From the NCBI GenBank assembly GCA_943369355.1, contig CALRMX020000003.1, forward strand, positions 1 to 64,000: DNA of 64,000 nt. The letters run 5' to 3'. The notes under the pieces are model-generated. The model made no database searches, was not told the DNA's origin, and saw nothing but the letters and a program-made list of their open reading frames with translations. Positions 9,061-17,008 of this stretch are shown piece by piece (the stretch's first letter is position 1; each line of letters starts with the position of its first letter). Position numbers and translations under genes: made by a program. This stretch comes from UBA7662 sp943369355. GTDB taxonomy: Bacteria > Bacteroidota > Bacteroidia > UBA7662.

Positions 9061-9782
9061 ACCGGCCCGAAAAACGCAATGCGTTCAATTACGAATTGGT
9101 AGCTGAGCTCAAAAGCGCCTTCACGCTGCTTTATAACGACATCCACTGCAAAATAATCGTGCTGCGAGCACGTGGCGAAGTATTTAGTGCTGGTGCCGAT
9201 CTGGGCTATCTGAAGTCGCTGCAGTCGAATACCTTCGAAGACAACCTAGCCGATAGCAGCCACCTCATGGAATTGTATGAGCTCATTTACCACGGCCCCA
9301 AAGTGAGCATCAGCCTCATCGAAGGCCACGCCATCGCCGGCGGCTGCGGACTGGCCACGCTCACCGACTTCTCTTTTGCTGTGCCCGCAGCACGTTTTGG
9401 TTATACCGAAGTACGAATCGGCTTTATCCCCGCCATCGTGATGGTGTTTCTGGCCCGCAAAATTGGCGAAGGCAAAGCCCGCGAGCTGCTGCTTACCGGC
9501 GATTTGATGAGTGCCGAAGAGGCATTGCGATACGGTTTAATCAATTTTGTGGTGAATGCCGATGAAATTGCTGGGGCAGTGCACCAATTTGCCCTCAAGC
9601 TCATCGAAAACTGTTCGGCCGAGTCGCTTGCCACCACCAAAAAGATGCTCGCTCGCGTGCAGGATTTACCGTACGATCAGGCGCTGCGGTACGCTGCCGA
9701 ACAAAATGCCCATGCCCGCGGCACAGCCGATTGCCAACGAGGTATCGCGGCCTTCCTCAACAAAGAAAAAATGCAATGGTAA
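9003..9782 (+). CDS. Enoyl-CoA hydratase/isomerase family protein
   Basis: A 259-residue crotonase-fold protein, likely acting on an acyl-CoA in fatty acid or branched amino acid catabolism. Both oxyanion-hole elements are present, SAGADLGYL (about 60-68) and IAGGCGLA (about 103-110), and the active-site strand reads YTEVRIGFIP. I chose ATG 9003 because crotonase homology begins there (QYDYIECHVAERIGYITLNRP); the open frame extends further upstream only inside comEC. The substrate cannot be told; methylglutaconyl-CoA hydratase-like proteins share these features. Confidence 0.9.
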   Translation: MQYDYIECHVAERIGYITLNRPEKRNAFNYELVAELKSAFTLLYNDIHCKIIVLRARGEVFSAGADLGYLKSLQSNTFEDNLADSSHLMELYELIYHGPKVSISLIEGHAIAGGCGLATLTDFSFAVPAARFGYTEVRIGFIPAIVMVFLARKIGEGKARELLLTGDLMSAEEALRYGLINFVVNADEIAGAVHQFALKLIENCSAESLATTKKMLARVQDLPYDQALRYAAEQNAHARGTADCQRGIAAFLNKEKMQW

Positions 9783-9783
9783 T

Positions 9784-10401
9784 ATGAAATACAAAGTCAT
9801 CACCCTCTTCAGTGCGGCCGCTGTGCTTGTACTCCTTGCCAGCAGCTGCAAGTTTAAAAAACAGCCCGATAGTCAGGAAGCAGCCGTTGCCGACAGCAGT
9901 CTACACATTGCTGCACGCGAAATTGCCGCTGCCACCTTCAGCCAACTCGCCGACGCCCTAGGCAATTCCATGGCCTTCGGTGGCGTTCAAGGTGCCGTTG
10001 ATCTTTGCCGCTTGCAAGCGTTGCCACTCACCGATAGCGTAGCTATCAATTATGGAGTGAAAGTGCAACGTATTGCAGTTCGCAGCCGCAACCCGCTCAA
10101 TGCAGCCGACGAAAGTGAGGCGCAGATTTTTGCTGACTGGGAAAAACAACTGGAATCAGGCGACGACCCCTCCGCAGTATTGCTCAAAGAAGATGATAAA
10201 CGTATTTGGTACGGAGCCATCCGCATTGGCAATCCTTTGTGCTTGAGCTGTCACGGTAAGCCGGGGCGAGATATCAAAACCGAGGATTACCAATTCATCC
10301 GTGAATCCTATCCCCAAGACAAAGCCATTGATTTTCGGTTAGGCGATATCAGAGGTGCGTGGAAAATCAGCTTCCCCGACGATTACCAAATCGACAGCTG
10401 A
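9784..10401 (+). CDS. DUF3365/Tll0287-like c-haem lipoprotein
   Basis: This 205-residue protein begins with a lipoprotein signal (LASSC, Cys near residue 21). The body fits the DUF3365 (Tll0287-like) haem domain: a helical part with ALGNSMAFGGVQGAVDLCRLQALPL and, at about 156-160, a single CxxCH haem c attachment site (CLSCH). Such domains are PAS-like haem sensors or redox proteins of the periplasm or outer membrane. It starts 1 nt after the hydratase stop, so the two are co-transcribed. It ends directly against the convergent marC stop, with no spacer. Partner and role are unknown. Confidence 0.82.
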   Translation: MKYKVITLFSAAAVLVLLASSCKFKKQPDSQEAAVADSSLHIAAREIAAATFSQLADALGNSMAFGGVQGAVDLCRLQALPLTDSVAINYGVKVQRIAVRSRNPLNAADESEAQIFADWEKQLESGDDPSAVLLKEDDKRIWYGAIRIGNPLCLSCHGKPGRDIKTEDYQFIRESYPQDKAIDFRLGDIRGAWKISFPDDYQIDS

Positions 10402-11040
10402 TTAGCCTTTCAAGATTTCTTTGAGCATGGGTATCACCCCATTGGTAATGAACTGTATGCCAATAGCGAGTACGATAAAACCCATCATGCGCGAAAGCGA
10501 GTTGATGCCCGATTCGCCCAGAAAACGCACCAGTTTTGGCGAAATACGCAAAATGAGGTAGCTCACCACAGCAATGGCCACGATGGCGCCGATAATGGCC
10601 GCATATTCCCAGAAGGCACTTATCTCGAGCGCTAGGCTAATGAGCAGTGAGATGGAGCCAGGCCCTGAAAGCATCGGCATGGCCAAAGGCGAGAAAGAAA
10701 TGTCGGTTTTATGCAGAGCTTCCTCTTTCACCTTTTTGGTGATAGCACGCCCCTTTTCGTAGCTGCCTTTAGAACGTAACAAATCTAAACCCGATTTGGT
10801 GATGATGAGTCCACCGGCAATACGCAAACCCTCGATAGTGATGCCGAAAAAGTTGAGGATGTAGGTGCCTACCAAAAAAAACACTACCAAAATACAAGCA
10901 AGGTAGATGGCAGCTTTACGGAGTTGTACTCGCCGCCAGCCAGGCGAATCGTTTTGGGTGAGGGCGAGATAAACCGGCATGGCCCCCAGCGGATTTACGA
11001 CCGAAAACAGCGCGCTGAAAGTTGCAAAAAAAAGTCCCAT
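10402..11040 (-). CDS. MarC family integral membrane protein
   Basis: This 212-residue protein has six predicted membrane helices and the MarC/UPF0056 signatures FSVVNPLGAMPVYLALT near the N-terminus and FSPLAMPMLSGPGSISLLI in the middle. The transported substrate is not established for the family; the old link to multiple antibiotic resistance has not held up. A longer frame extends upstream, but ATG 11040 is preferred because the family N-terminus begins there and an exact -7 box sits 16 nt upstream of it. Confidence 0.92.
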   Translation of the reverse strand: MGLFFATFSALFSVVNPLGAMPVYLALTQNDSPGWRRVQLRKAAIYLACILVVFFLVGTYILNFFGITIEGLRIAGGLIITKSGLDLLRSKGSYEKGRAITKKVKEEALHKTDISFSPLAMPMLSGPGSISLLISLALEISAFWEYAAIIGAIVAIAVVSYLILRISPKLVRFLGESGINSLSRMMGFIVLAIGIQFITNGVIPMLKEILKG

Positions 11041-11056
11041 GCTTGTAAAATCGCTG

Positions 11057-11064
11057 CAAAGGTA
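11057..11064 (-). promoter_or_regulatory. -7 promoter element (TACCTTTG) of marC
   Basis: Exact TAnnTTTG match with a 16-nt gap to ATG 11040. It supports the shorter marC start over the upstream extension. Confidence 0.6.
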
Positions 11065-11104
11065 CGGAATGTAATCCAGTCGTACGAGACGACTGCCGTT
11101 TGGA

Positions 11105-12133
11105 TTAGCCGTGCCGGAAGTTCTTGACCGTTTGAATAAAGGTCTGCACATGCTCTACCGGCGTATCGGGATATACGCCATGGCCGAGGTTAGCGATATA
11201 CTTCTGCGGCCCAAAAGTGCGTAACATCCGTTGGGTTTCTTCCTCAATTACAGTCGGAGAAGCGTACAATAAGCACGGATCCATATTGCCCTGCAGGGTT
11301 TTGTCGTGACCAATGCGCTCCCGCACGGCTTTCGGGTCGAGGTTCCAGTCGAGCCCAATGGTGCGGCACGGCATGGCAGCAAAATCTTCCAAGGCAAAAA
11401 AGGCCCCCTTGGCAAAAACCGTCACCGGCACTTCGGTGATGGCCTCGCAAATGCGGGCGATATACCTGCTCGAAAACTCATGGTACTGACTTGGGCTGAG
11501 TATCCCTGCCCAACTGTCGAACAATTGAACCATGGCCGCTCCGGCCGCAATTTGAGCTTTGAGGTAAGCAATGGTCGATAGGGTGATTTTATCGAGCAAG
11601 GCATGCGCAAACTGAGGATCGGTGTAGAGGAGCTTTTTGGCGATGCTGAAGGTTTTGCTGCCTTTGCCTTCGGTCATGTAGGCAAAAATGGTCCAGGGCG
11701 CCCCGGCAAAACCGATAAGCGGTACACGTCCTGCCAGCTGTTGCACCGTGAGGCGGATGGCATCGGTTACGTATTGCAGTTCGCTGGCGTCGGCAACGTG
11801 GATGGATTGTAGCTCTTGCATCGTACGCACCGTTTGCGGGAAGAGCGGTCCACGCGCTTCTACCATCTCGTAACGGCAGCCCATTGCGTCGGGCACCACC
11901 AAAATATCGCTAAAGATGATGGCGGCATCTACGCCCAACAAATCCACCGGTTGTAGGGTAACTTCAGCTGCTAACTCTGGGGTTTCTACCAGCGTTTTGA
12001 AATCGCCGGCGCGTGCCCGCACTTCGCGGTACTCGGCCAGGATTCGTCCGGCCTGACGCATCATCCAAACGGGAGTTCTTTCGGTAGCTTCGCCCCGGGC
12101 TGCCCGGAGGATGAGGTCGTTTTGGTAAATCAT
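11105..12133 (-). CDS. hemE: Uroporphyrinogen decarboxylase
   Basis: HemE removes four acetate carboxyl groups from uroporphyrinogen III to give coproporphyrinogen III. The 342 residues show the family signatures: RTPVWMMRQAGRILAEYR (about 20-37), FSDILVVPDAMG (with the conserved Asp), GFAGAPWTIFAYM, and LGHGVYPDTPVEHV near the C-terminus. Length and motifs are normal. An exact -7 box ends only 4 nt before the ATG, so the mRNA may be leaderless. Two other tetrapyrrole-related genes (hemD-like, hemW) are in the window but not linked to it. Confidence 0.98.
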   Translation of the reverse strand: MIYQNDLILRAARGEATERTPVWMMRQAGRILAEYREVRARAGDFKTLVETPELAAEVTLQPVDLLGVDAAIIFSDILVVPDAMGCRYEMVEARGPLFPQTVRTMQELQSIHVADASELQYVTDAIRLTVQQLAGRVPLIGFAGAPWTIFAYMTEGKGSKTFSIAKKLLYTDPQFAHALLDKITLSTIAYLKAQIAAGAAMVQLFDSWAGILSPSQYHEFSSRYIARICEAITEVPVTVFAKGAFFALEDFAAMPCRTIGLDWNLDPKAVRERIGHDKTLQGNMDPCLLYASPTVIEEETQRMLRTFGPQKYIANLGHGVYPDTPVEHVQTFIQTVKNFRHG

Positions 12134-12137
12134 GGCG

Positions 12138-12145
12138 CAAAAATA
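12138..12145 (-). promoter_or_regulatory. -7 element (TATTTTTG) 4 nt before hemE ATG
   Basis: The minus strand reads TATTTTTGCGCCATG. With the usual initiation a few nt after this box, transcription would begin at or next to the start codon. Confidence 0.6.
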
Positions 12146-12282
12146 CGTCGATGCACATCAAAAACGACGGTGACTTGAAACATGACTAAAATCAGACGAA
12201 AAAAAATACGGAAAGTGAACAATTGGCAATAAAGCCACTGAACTTTGCATTTAGTTAGCTTAGCGAGTAAGCACCTGCCACC

Positions 12283-12918
12283 ATGAATAACCCCAACACT
12301 TTACATCCTTTCGAAGAAGAGCTCAACGCCATCACCCACGGCTTGGGTGCCCTTCTGAGTCTCGTCGCGCTAGTTTATGGTATTGGCTGGAGCGTTCATG
12401 CCCCTTGGAGTTCGGGCTGGGTGGGTGAGCTGGTATTTAGTTGCTCGCTGCTGCTCCTGTATTCGGCATCTACCGTTTACCATGCTGTAAAAGCAATCGA
12501 TTGGAAGAAAAAGCTCCGTATGATCGACCACATGAGCATTTACGTGCTCATTGCTGGCACCTATACCCCGTTTCTTACCACGGCCATACCGGGCAACCTC
12601 GCTAAGGTTATGCTAATCGTAATTTGGGGTACAGCCTTAGCCGGCATACTCTTCAAAGCTTTCTGGGGCTTCCGTTTTCCTAAAATTTCGCTGGCCTTCT
12701 ACCTTGTGATGGGTTGGATGGTGGTGTTTATTTACGACGCGTTTGTAACGCATGTACCCACAGCTAGCATAAGTTTGGTGGCCTTAGGCGGGATTTTTTA
12801 CACCACTGGAACAGTATTCTTTGCCAGCAAAAAAATACCTTATGCCCACGTATGGTGGCATGTGTGCGTGTTGGCTGGCTCGGCGAGTCATTATTTTGCT
12901 GTTGCCGGATTGCATTAG
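12283..12918 (+). CDS. Haemolysin III family (PAQR-like) membrane protein
   Basis: This 211-residue seven-helix membrane protein belongs to the HlyIII/YqfA group related to eukaryotic PAQR receptors. Conserved metal-site motifs are visible: EELNAITHGLGALLSL at the N-terminus, SASTVYHAV (His near 67), IDHMSIYVLIAGTYTPF (about 84-100), and a C-terminal VWWHVCVLAGSASHYF. The usual biochemical function is unknown; related animal proteins are proposed hydrolases or receptors. A near-consensus box (GAACTTTG) lies about 35 nt upstream. Confidence 0.9.
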   Translation: MNNPNTLHPFEEELNAITHGLGALLSLVALVYGIGWSVHAPWSSGWVGELVFSCSLLLLYSASTVYHAVKAIDWKKKLRMIDHMSIYVLIAGTYTPFLTTAIPGNLAKVMLIVIWGTALAGILFKAFWGFRFPKISLAFYLVMGWMVVFIYDAFVTHVPTASISLVALGGIFYTTGTVFFASKKIPYAHVWWHVCVLAGSASHYFAVAGLH

Positions 12919-12945
12919 CGCTTATTTTTAAACCAAAAAATATTC

Positions 12946-13695
12946 ATGCGTAAACTATGGCTTTTGGTTCTTCTGGCTGCTATCGCTTGTAAGTCGAAAA
13001 AACCTACCGAGGAAAAAGTGCCCGCTGTAGCTGTAATGGAACAAAAAACACCTGCAGTGAAGCCATCGGTCGTTTGGAAAGCCAACGGCAATGAGCCCTT
13101 TTGGTCGCTCGAAACCTACAGCGACGGCACGGCCATCTTGAGCCAGCTTGGCCAAGACTCGCTCGCCTTTTCGTTGGGTGAAAAAATCACCTTGCCTAAC
13201 AACAATGGCTTTCGGTTTATCGCAAAAAGCAAACAAGGTCAGCTCGAAATTCGCTACCTGCGCGAAAGCTGCAAAAACAGCATGACAGGCGCCCTCTTGC
13301 CTTATACCGTAGCGGTTAACTTCGACATAAAAGTGTTGAACGGTTGTGGTATCGCCAATTTTAATGAGGAATTGGCAGGAGAATGGGTGCTGCAGCGCAT
13401 CAACGAAAAATCGATGACAAGTGCGAGTCGTATACCCGTATTACGCTTCGATCCTGAAATGAACCGCGTGAGCGGGAATAACGGCTGCAACCAAATAACG
13501 GGTAGCTTCGAACATACGGCCAAAACCATAAAATTTGGCCCAATAGCCAGTACACGCATGGCCTGCCCCGACAGTCCCGAACAAGAAGTGAATGCCTCCT
13601 TGGCGGCGGGGCCCTTTAAATACAGCCTCACTGGGAATTCGCTTACCTTAACGGCACAAGGACTCGTCCTGGTATTGGCGAGAGGCGGCGAATAG
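12946..13695 (+). CDS. META domain lipoprotein (HslJ-like)
   Basis: The 249-residue product begins with a lipoprotein signal and Cys15 (AAIAC). Residues about 42-130 form a COG3650-like beta-rich domain starting with KANGNEPFWSLE. Residues about 145-249 form a META/HslJ domain with GEWVLQRINEK, VSGNNGCNQITGSFE and the cysteine segment STRMACPDSPEQEV. HslJ-type domains are outer-envelope proteins linked to stress and novobiocin tolerance in E. coli; the biochemical role is unknown. It follows the haemolysin-III gene by 27 nt and may share its transcript. Confidence 0.85.
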   Translation: MRKLWLLVLLAAIACKSKKPTEEKVPAVAVMEQKTPAVKPSVVWKANGNEPFWSLETYSDGTAILSQLGQDSLAFSLGEKITLPNNNGFRFIAKSKQGQLEIRYLRESCKNSMTGALLPYTVAVNFDIKVLNGCGIANFNEELAGEWVLQRINEKSMTSASRIPVLRFDPEMNRVSGNNGCNQITGSFEHTAKTIKFGPIASTRMACPDSPEQEVNASLAAGPFKYSLTGNSLTLTAQGLVLVLARGGE

Positions 13696-13747
13696 GAAAA
13701 ATCATCTTTTGCTTCCAGCTCAGACACTTCTTGCGTTGTTTTGCAGC

Positions 13748-14032
13748 ATGAAATTCGATTCAGCCGTTGAACGCTTCCGCCACATTGCCCGATGGGAGGG
13801 TATTTCGTATTTGTTGCTACTCTTCGTGGCCATGCCGTTGAAGTACGGTATCGACTGGCCTTATGCAGTAAAATACCTCGGCTGGGCACATGGAGTATTG
13901 TTTGTTGCCTATGGCATGACGCTGCTACAAGCTTGGGCGGTACAAAAATGGTCTTTTACCACTGCTTTTTTAGCCGGACTCATGAGCCTACTGCCATTTG
14001 GCACCTTCTGGTTCGAGAAAAAATATCTCTAA
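13748..14032 (+). CDS. DUF3817 small membrane protein
   Basis: A 94-residue protein with three predicted helices and the DUF3817 pattern: FRHIARWEGISYLLLLFVAMPLKY at the N-terminus, then KYLGWAHGVLFVAYG. The function of the family is unknown. The start at ATG 13748 matches the family N-terminus. A near-consensus -7 box (TTGTTTTG, one mismatch) ends 4 nt before the ATG, another case resembling the leaderless pattern of this window. Confidence 0.82.
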   Translation: MKFDSAVERFRHIARWEGISYLLLLFVAMPLKYGIDWPYAVKYLGWAHGVLFVAYGMTLLQAWAVQKWSFTTAFLAGLMSLLPFGTFWFEKKYL

Positions 14033-14053
14033 GGGTACGAAAACCGCAAGAAA

Positions 14054-14569
14054 CTAGCGGACATTCTGAGCCATCCGAAACAAAAAATCGGAACACTGAT
14101 CTTGCTCTTCGGTCATAAAACCCGACCAAAGTTCGGTGATCGTTTGATTTGCGATACGCTCAGCTTGCTCGTGTAAGGCCCTGCCCGCTTCGGTAAGGCG
14201 TACTTCAAAGGCACGTTTGTCGGAACTATCTGCCATACGTTCGAGCCAGCCCTTCTGCTCCATCGCTTGCACCATACGAGTAATGGCCGAGCGATCGCGC
14301 CCGAGCTGTTTGGCCAGAAAAAGCTGGTTGCAGCTGCCATTTTCGGCGAGCTGCACCATCAACCGCAATTGATCGGCAGAGATGGTATAGCCTGCTTGCC
14401 GTAGATTTTGCCCCAATCGGCGATTAAACCTGAACCAAAGCATGCCCAACAGGCGTCCGGTATTGATAGTCTTCAAGCGAGTAGTTTGAAGAGGTGAATT
14501 AACAACTTTAAGGGAAATAAGGAAAACTTCGGATGAAGCATTTGCAGTATATTCGTTGGTCGACCCCAT
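14054..14569 (-). CDS. MarR family transcriptional regulator
   Basis: This winged-helix regulator shows a dimerisation helix (TGRLLGMLWFRFNRRLGQ), the recognition region FLAKQLGRDRSAITRMVQAMEQ, and the wing with the conserved D-x-R motif ADSSDKRAFEVRLTE. Ligand and targets are unknown; neighbouring genes are the first candidates. The start is uncertain. ATG 14569 gives 171 residues, about 30 more than usual, and its codon overlaps the ATG of the divergent protease gene. A later ATG at 14443 would cut into helix 1, so it is unlikely. Confidence 0.85.
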   Translation of the reverse strand: MGSTNEYTANASSEVFLISLKVVNSPLQTTRLKTINTGRLLGMLWFRFNRRLGQNLRQAGYTISADQLRLMVQLAENGSCNQLFLAKQLGRDRSAITRMVQAMEQKGWLERMADSSDKRAFEVRLTEAGRALHEQAERIANQTITELWSGFMTEEQDQCSDFLFRMAQNVR

Positions 14570-15512
14570 GAAGCCTTTTCAGCTCTTCATCTTTCTGTTC
14601 TTTGTTGGCCATGTGGCTTCGGCCCAGGATGTACCAAGTCCTCCGCTGTCGTTAAACGATCCGCATGTGTTGGTGTTGCCATTCAAGCGGGCTGGTAACC
14701 TCATTTTGCTCGAGGCACGCGCCGATACCTTCACGGGCAACTTCATCCTCGACACCGGAGCACCCGGGATTATCCTCAACCGTACATGGTTTCGCGCCTA
14801 CCCACGTATGGCCGAGGCCGAAGCCATGGGCATTACGGGCAATACCTCCTCGGTTTTCCGTACCGAGCTCCGAGATTTTCAGCTAGGACGGATCACCGAA
14901 ACGGAAGTAATTGCGGAGGTAATCGATCTCGGCCACATCGAACGTAGCCGGGGCGTGCCGGTACTGGGCCTGATTGGCGTTGGATTTTTTAAGGGTTACG
15001 AAATCATCATCGACTACCCGCAGAATGTATTGTACATACTCGAACTAGATCGCAAAGGAATACGTAAGTCGCAACAAGCCCCACAATTCAAGGGCGAACC
15101 CAGCAAAATCAATATGCAGCTCATCAACAATACCATACTCATCGGTGGTGAAATTGGCGGAAAACGCTTACGTTTTTCGGTAGATACCGGTGCTGAAACC
15201 AATGTACTGCACAACCGCCTACCCGAAACGGTGTTGCAGGAGGTGCAAATCACCCGACGGGCAGTACTTTCGGGTACCGGAAGCAAAAAGGTGGAAGTAT
15301 TGGGAGGTCAAATTCAACGCTTACGTATCGGGGGTAGCGATTACAAAGATGTACGTACCATAGTCACCAACCTCAGTTCCATGAGTCGGGCTTACGATCT
15401 CAATATCGACGGCATGCTGGGGCACGACTTTTTGTCGCTTGGCGTTGTAAGTATTAATTTCGTTCGTAAAGAATTCATGTTTTGGTCACAATCGGAAGGA
15501 GTTCAGCCATGA
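14568..15512 (+). CDS. Secreted two-lobed retropepsin-like aspartic protease
   Basis: The 314-residue protein begins with a signal peptide (cleavage likely after HVASA, about residue 22). It carries two aspartic protease motifs, LDTGAPG (Asp62) and VDTGAET (Asp206). Each lobe closes with a matching flap/hydrophobic element, LGLIGVGFFKGYEIIIDY and DGMLGHDFLSLGVVSINF. Two complete half-sites in one chain suggest a pepsin-like single-chain active site built from two retropepsin-type units. Its stop overlaps the start of the CBM48 protein gene (ATGA), so the two proteins are translationally coupled. The substrate is unknown. ATG 14568 is chosen because the signal peptide begins there. Confidence 0.82.
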   Translation: MKPFQLFIFLFFVGHVASAQDVPSPPLSLNDPHVLVLPFKRAGNLILLEARADTFTGNFILDTGAPGIILNRTWFRAYPRMAEAEAMGITGNTSSVFRTELRDFQLGRITETEVIAEVIDLGHIERSRGVPVLGLIGVGFFKGYEIIIDYPQNVLYILELDRKGIRKSQQAPQFKGEPSKINMQLINNTILIGGEIGGKRLRFSVDTGAETNVLHNRLPETVLQEVQITRRAVLSGTGSKKVEVLGGQIQRLRIGGSDYKDVRTIVTNLSSMSRAYDLNIDGMLGHDFLSLGVVSINFVRKEFMFWSQSEGVQP

Positions 15513-17008
15513 AACGCCTATGCATGCTTGTTTTGCTGTTTGCCGTGAGCACACTTCCGTCATTCGCACAAAAAAAGCCCAAAGCGCCCAAGGTACCCAT
15601 GGGGTACAGTTGGTCGGGCAACGAACAAATTGTGAGCATCCCACGTAACATCGAAGGTGCTGCGCTCGATAGCCTGATCGCTCAATTTGGTTTAGCCGAA
15701 CTTCGCCTCTTCCAATTGCTCGAAACGGGTCGGCTCGACTCAGCAGCCGCTGCCCAAGGCTGGAAGCTCAATGTGTTCAACGACAAGCTCGTTCAGCTGA
15801 GCAAATCGTTGAGTTTGTTCGAAGGTGAATTTAACGCCCACGACAAAATGAATGTGTTTGAGGAGGTTTTTCACCCCCATTCCGACCTGAGCACGTACCT
15901 GCCCACAGCAAAATATGGGGTAAACCGCTTGCGATGGCCCGGCACCCAAGAGCTTGCCGATGGCCGTACGCGCTTTTTCCTGAAGGGCCATTCCGATGCT
16001 GGATTAGTCTTGCTTTCGGGTTCGTTTAATGGCTGGAACCGAACCGAACTGGTAATGCAGCAAGTAGAAGCTGGATGGGTCATAGATGTAAATCTCCAAC
16101 CGGGTAAACATTTGTACAAGTTTATCGTGGATGGCAATTGGATCAACGATCCCGGAAATGAACAACGCGAGGACGATTTGTACAACGGATTTAACTCGGT
16201 GTATTTCCGCACCAACCATGTTTTTCGCCTTCGCGACGATATGGTGAATGCCAAAAGAGTGTATTTAAGCGGCAGTTTTAACGATTGGCGCGAAAAAGAG
16301 CTTGACTTAAAGCTCAATGGAGCCTATTGGGAGCTACCTGTTTACTTGCCGAATGGAACACATGCCTACAAATTCATCGCCGACAAAACCTGGCTGCTCG
16401 ACCCCGAAAATCCGATAGTACTGCAAGGTACTGGCGGGCACGACAACAACTACATTTCGTTTGGCGACACCAGCTGGTTTTATTTGCCCGGCTTTAAAAA
16501 TGCCAAGGATGTATTCCTTTGTGGCGACTTCAATGCCTGGGCCGAAACCGAATTGCGCATGAAACGCAACGAAAACGGCTGGGAGCTGCCCTACGTGATT
16601 GGCCCTGGGCAATATCAGTACAAGTTCAGGGTAGATGGCGTGTGGATTACCGATCCCGAAAACCCACTGCGTATAGGCGAGCCGCCTTTCGACAATTCGG
16701 TGATTACCATACAACCCAACTACACCTTTAAACTAAGTGGTTTTGCCGATGCCGGTAAAGTTTTGATCTCGGGTACGTTCAACGGTTGGAACGAAACCGA
16801 TTTTGTAATGCAGCGGGAGGGTAACGACTGGGTGTATCGGGTGTATTTGCCTTATGGCAAACACTATTACAAGTTTATCGTTGACGGCCAATGGATAACC
16901 GATCCTGAGAATCCACTTTGGGAAGAAAACGAACACCGAACAGGCAACTCGGTGGTTTGGTTGCTTCCCGATGTTTTGAAAGACCGAGCCGTCAACTATA
17001 GAAAATAA
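15509..17008 (+). CDS. Secreted protein with four tandem CBM48-like domains
   Basis: This 499-residue protein starts with a signal peptide (LPSFAQ) behind a Shine-Dalgarno (GGAAGGA). After a helical region (about 40-150) come four beta-sandwich repeats of about 84 residues, at roughly 153, 236, 321 and 404. Each has the isoamylase-N/AMPK-beta pattern: V-x-L-S-G-S-F-N-x-W, a W-E/V-Y strand, then YKF-V-DG-W-x-x-DPEN. CBM48 domains bind alpha-glucans and usually precede an amylase domain; none is visible here. The sequence suggests an outer-surface or periplasmic glucan-binding or scaffold protein. It overlaps the protease gene by 4 nt and the convergent DUF3667 gene by 17 nt. Confidence 0.82.
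   Translation: MKRLCMLVLLFAVSTLPSFAQKKPKAPKVPMGYSWSGNEQIVSIPRNIEGAALDSLIAQFGLAELRLFQLLETGRLDSAAAAQGWKLNVFNDKLVQLSKSLSLFEGEFNAHDKMNVFEEVFHPHSDLSTYLPTAKYGVNRLRWPGTQELADGRTRFFLKGHSDAGLVLLSGSFNGWNRTELVMQQVEAGWVIDVNLQPGKHLYKFIVDGNWINDPGNEQREDDLYNGFNSVYFRTNHVFRLRDDMVNAKRVYLSGSFNDWREKELDLKLNGAYWELPVYLPNGTHAYKFIADKTWLLDPENPIVLQGTGGHDNNYISFGDTSWFYLPGFKNAKDVFLCGDFNAWAETELRMKRNENGWELPYVIGPGQYQYKFRVDGVWITDPENPLRIGEPPFDNSVITIQPNYTFKLSGFADAGKVLISGTFNGWNETDFVMQREGNDWVYRVYLPYGKHYYKFIVDGQWITDPENPLWEENEHRTGNSVVWLLPDVLKDRAVNYRK

Noticed and set aside
10402..11151. Longer N-terminus for the MarC protein
   Set aside because: The extra 37 residues are outside family homology and upstream of an exact -7 box.
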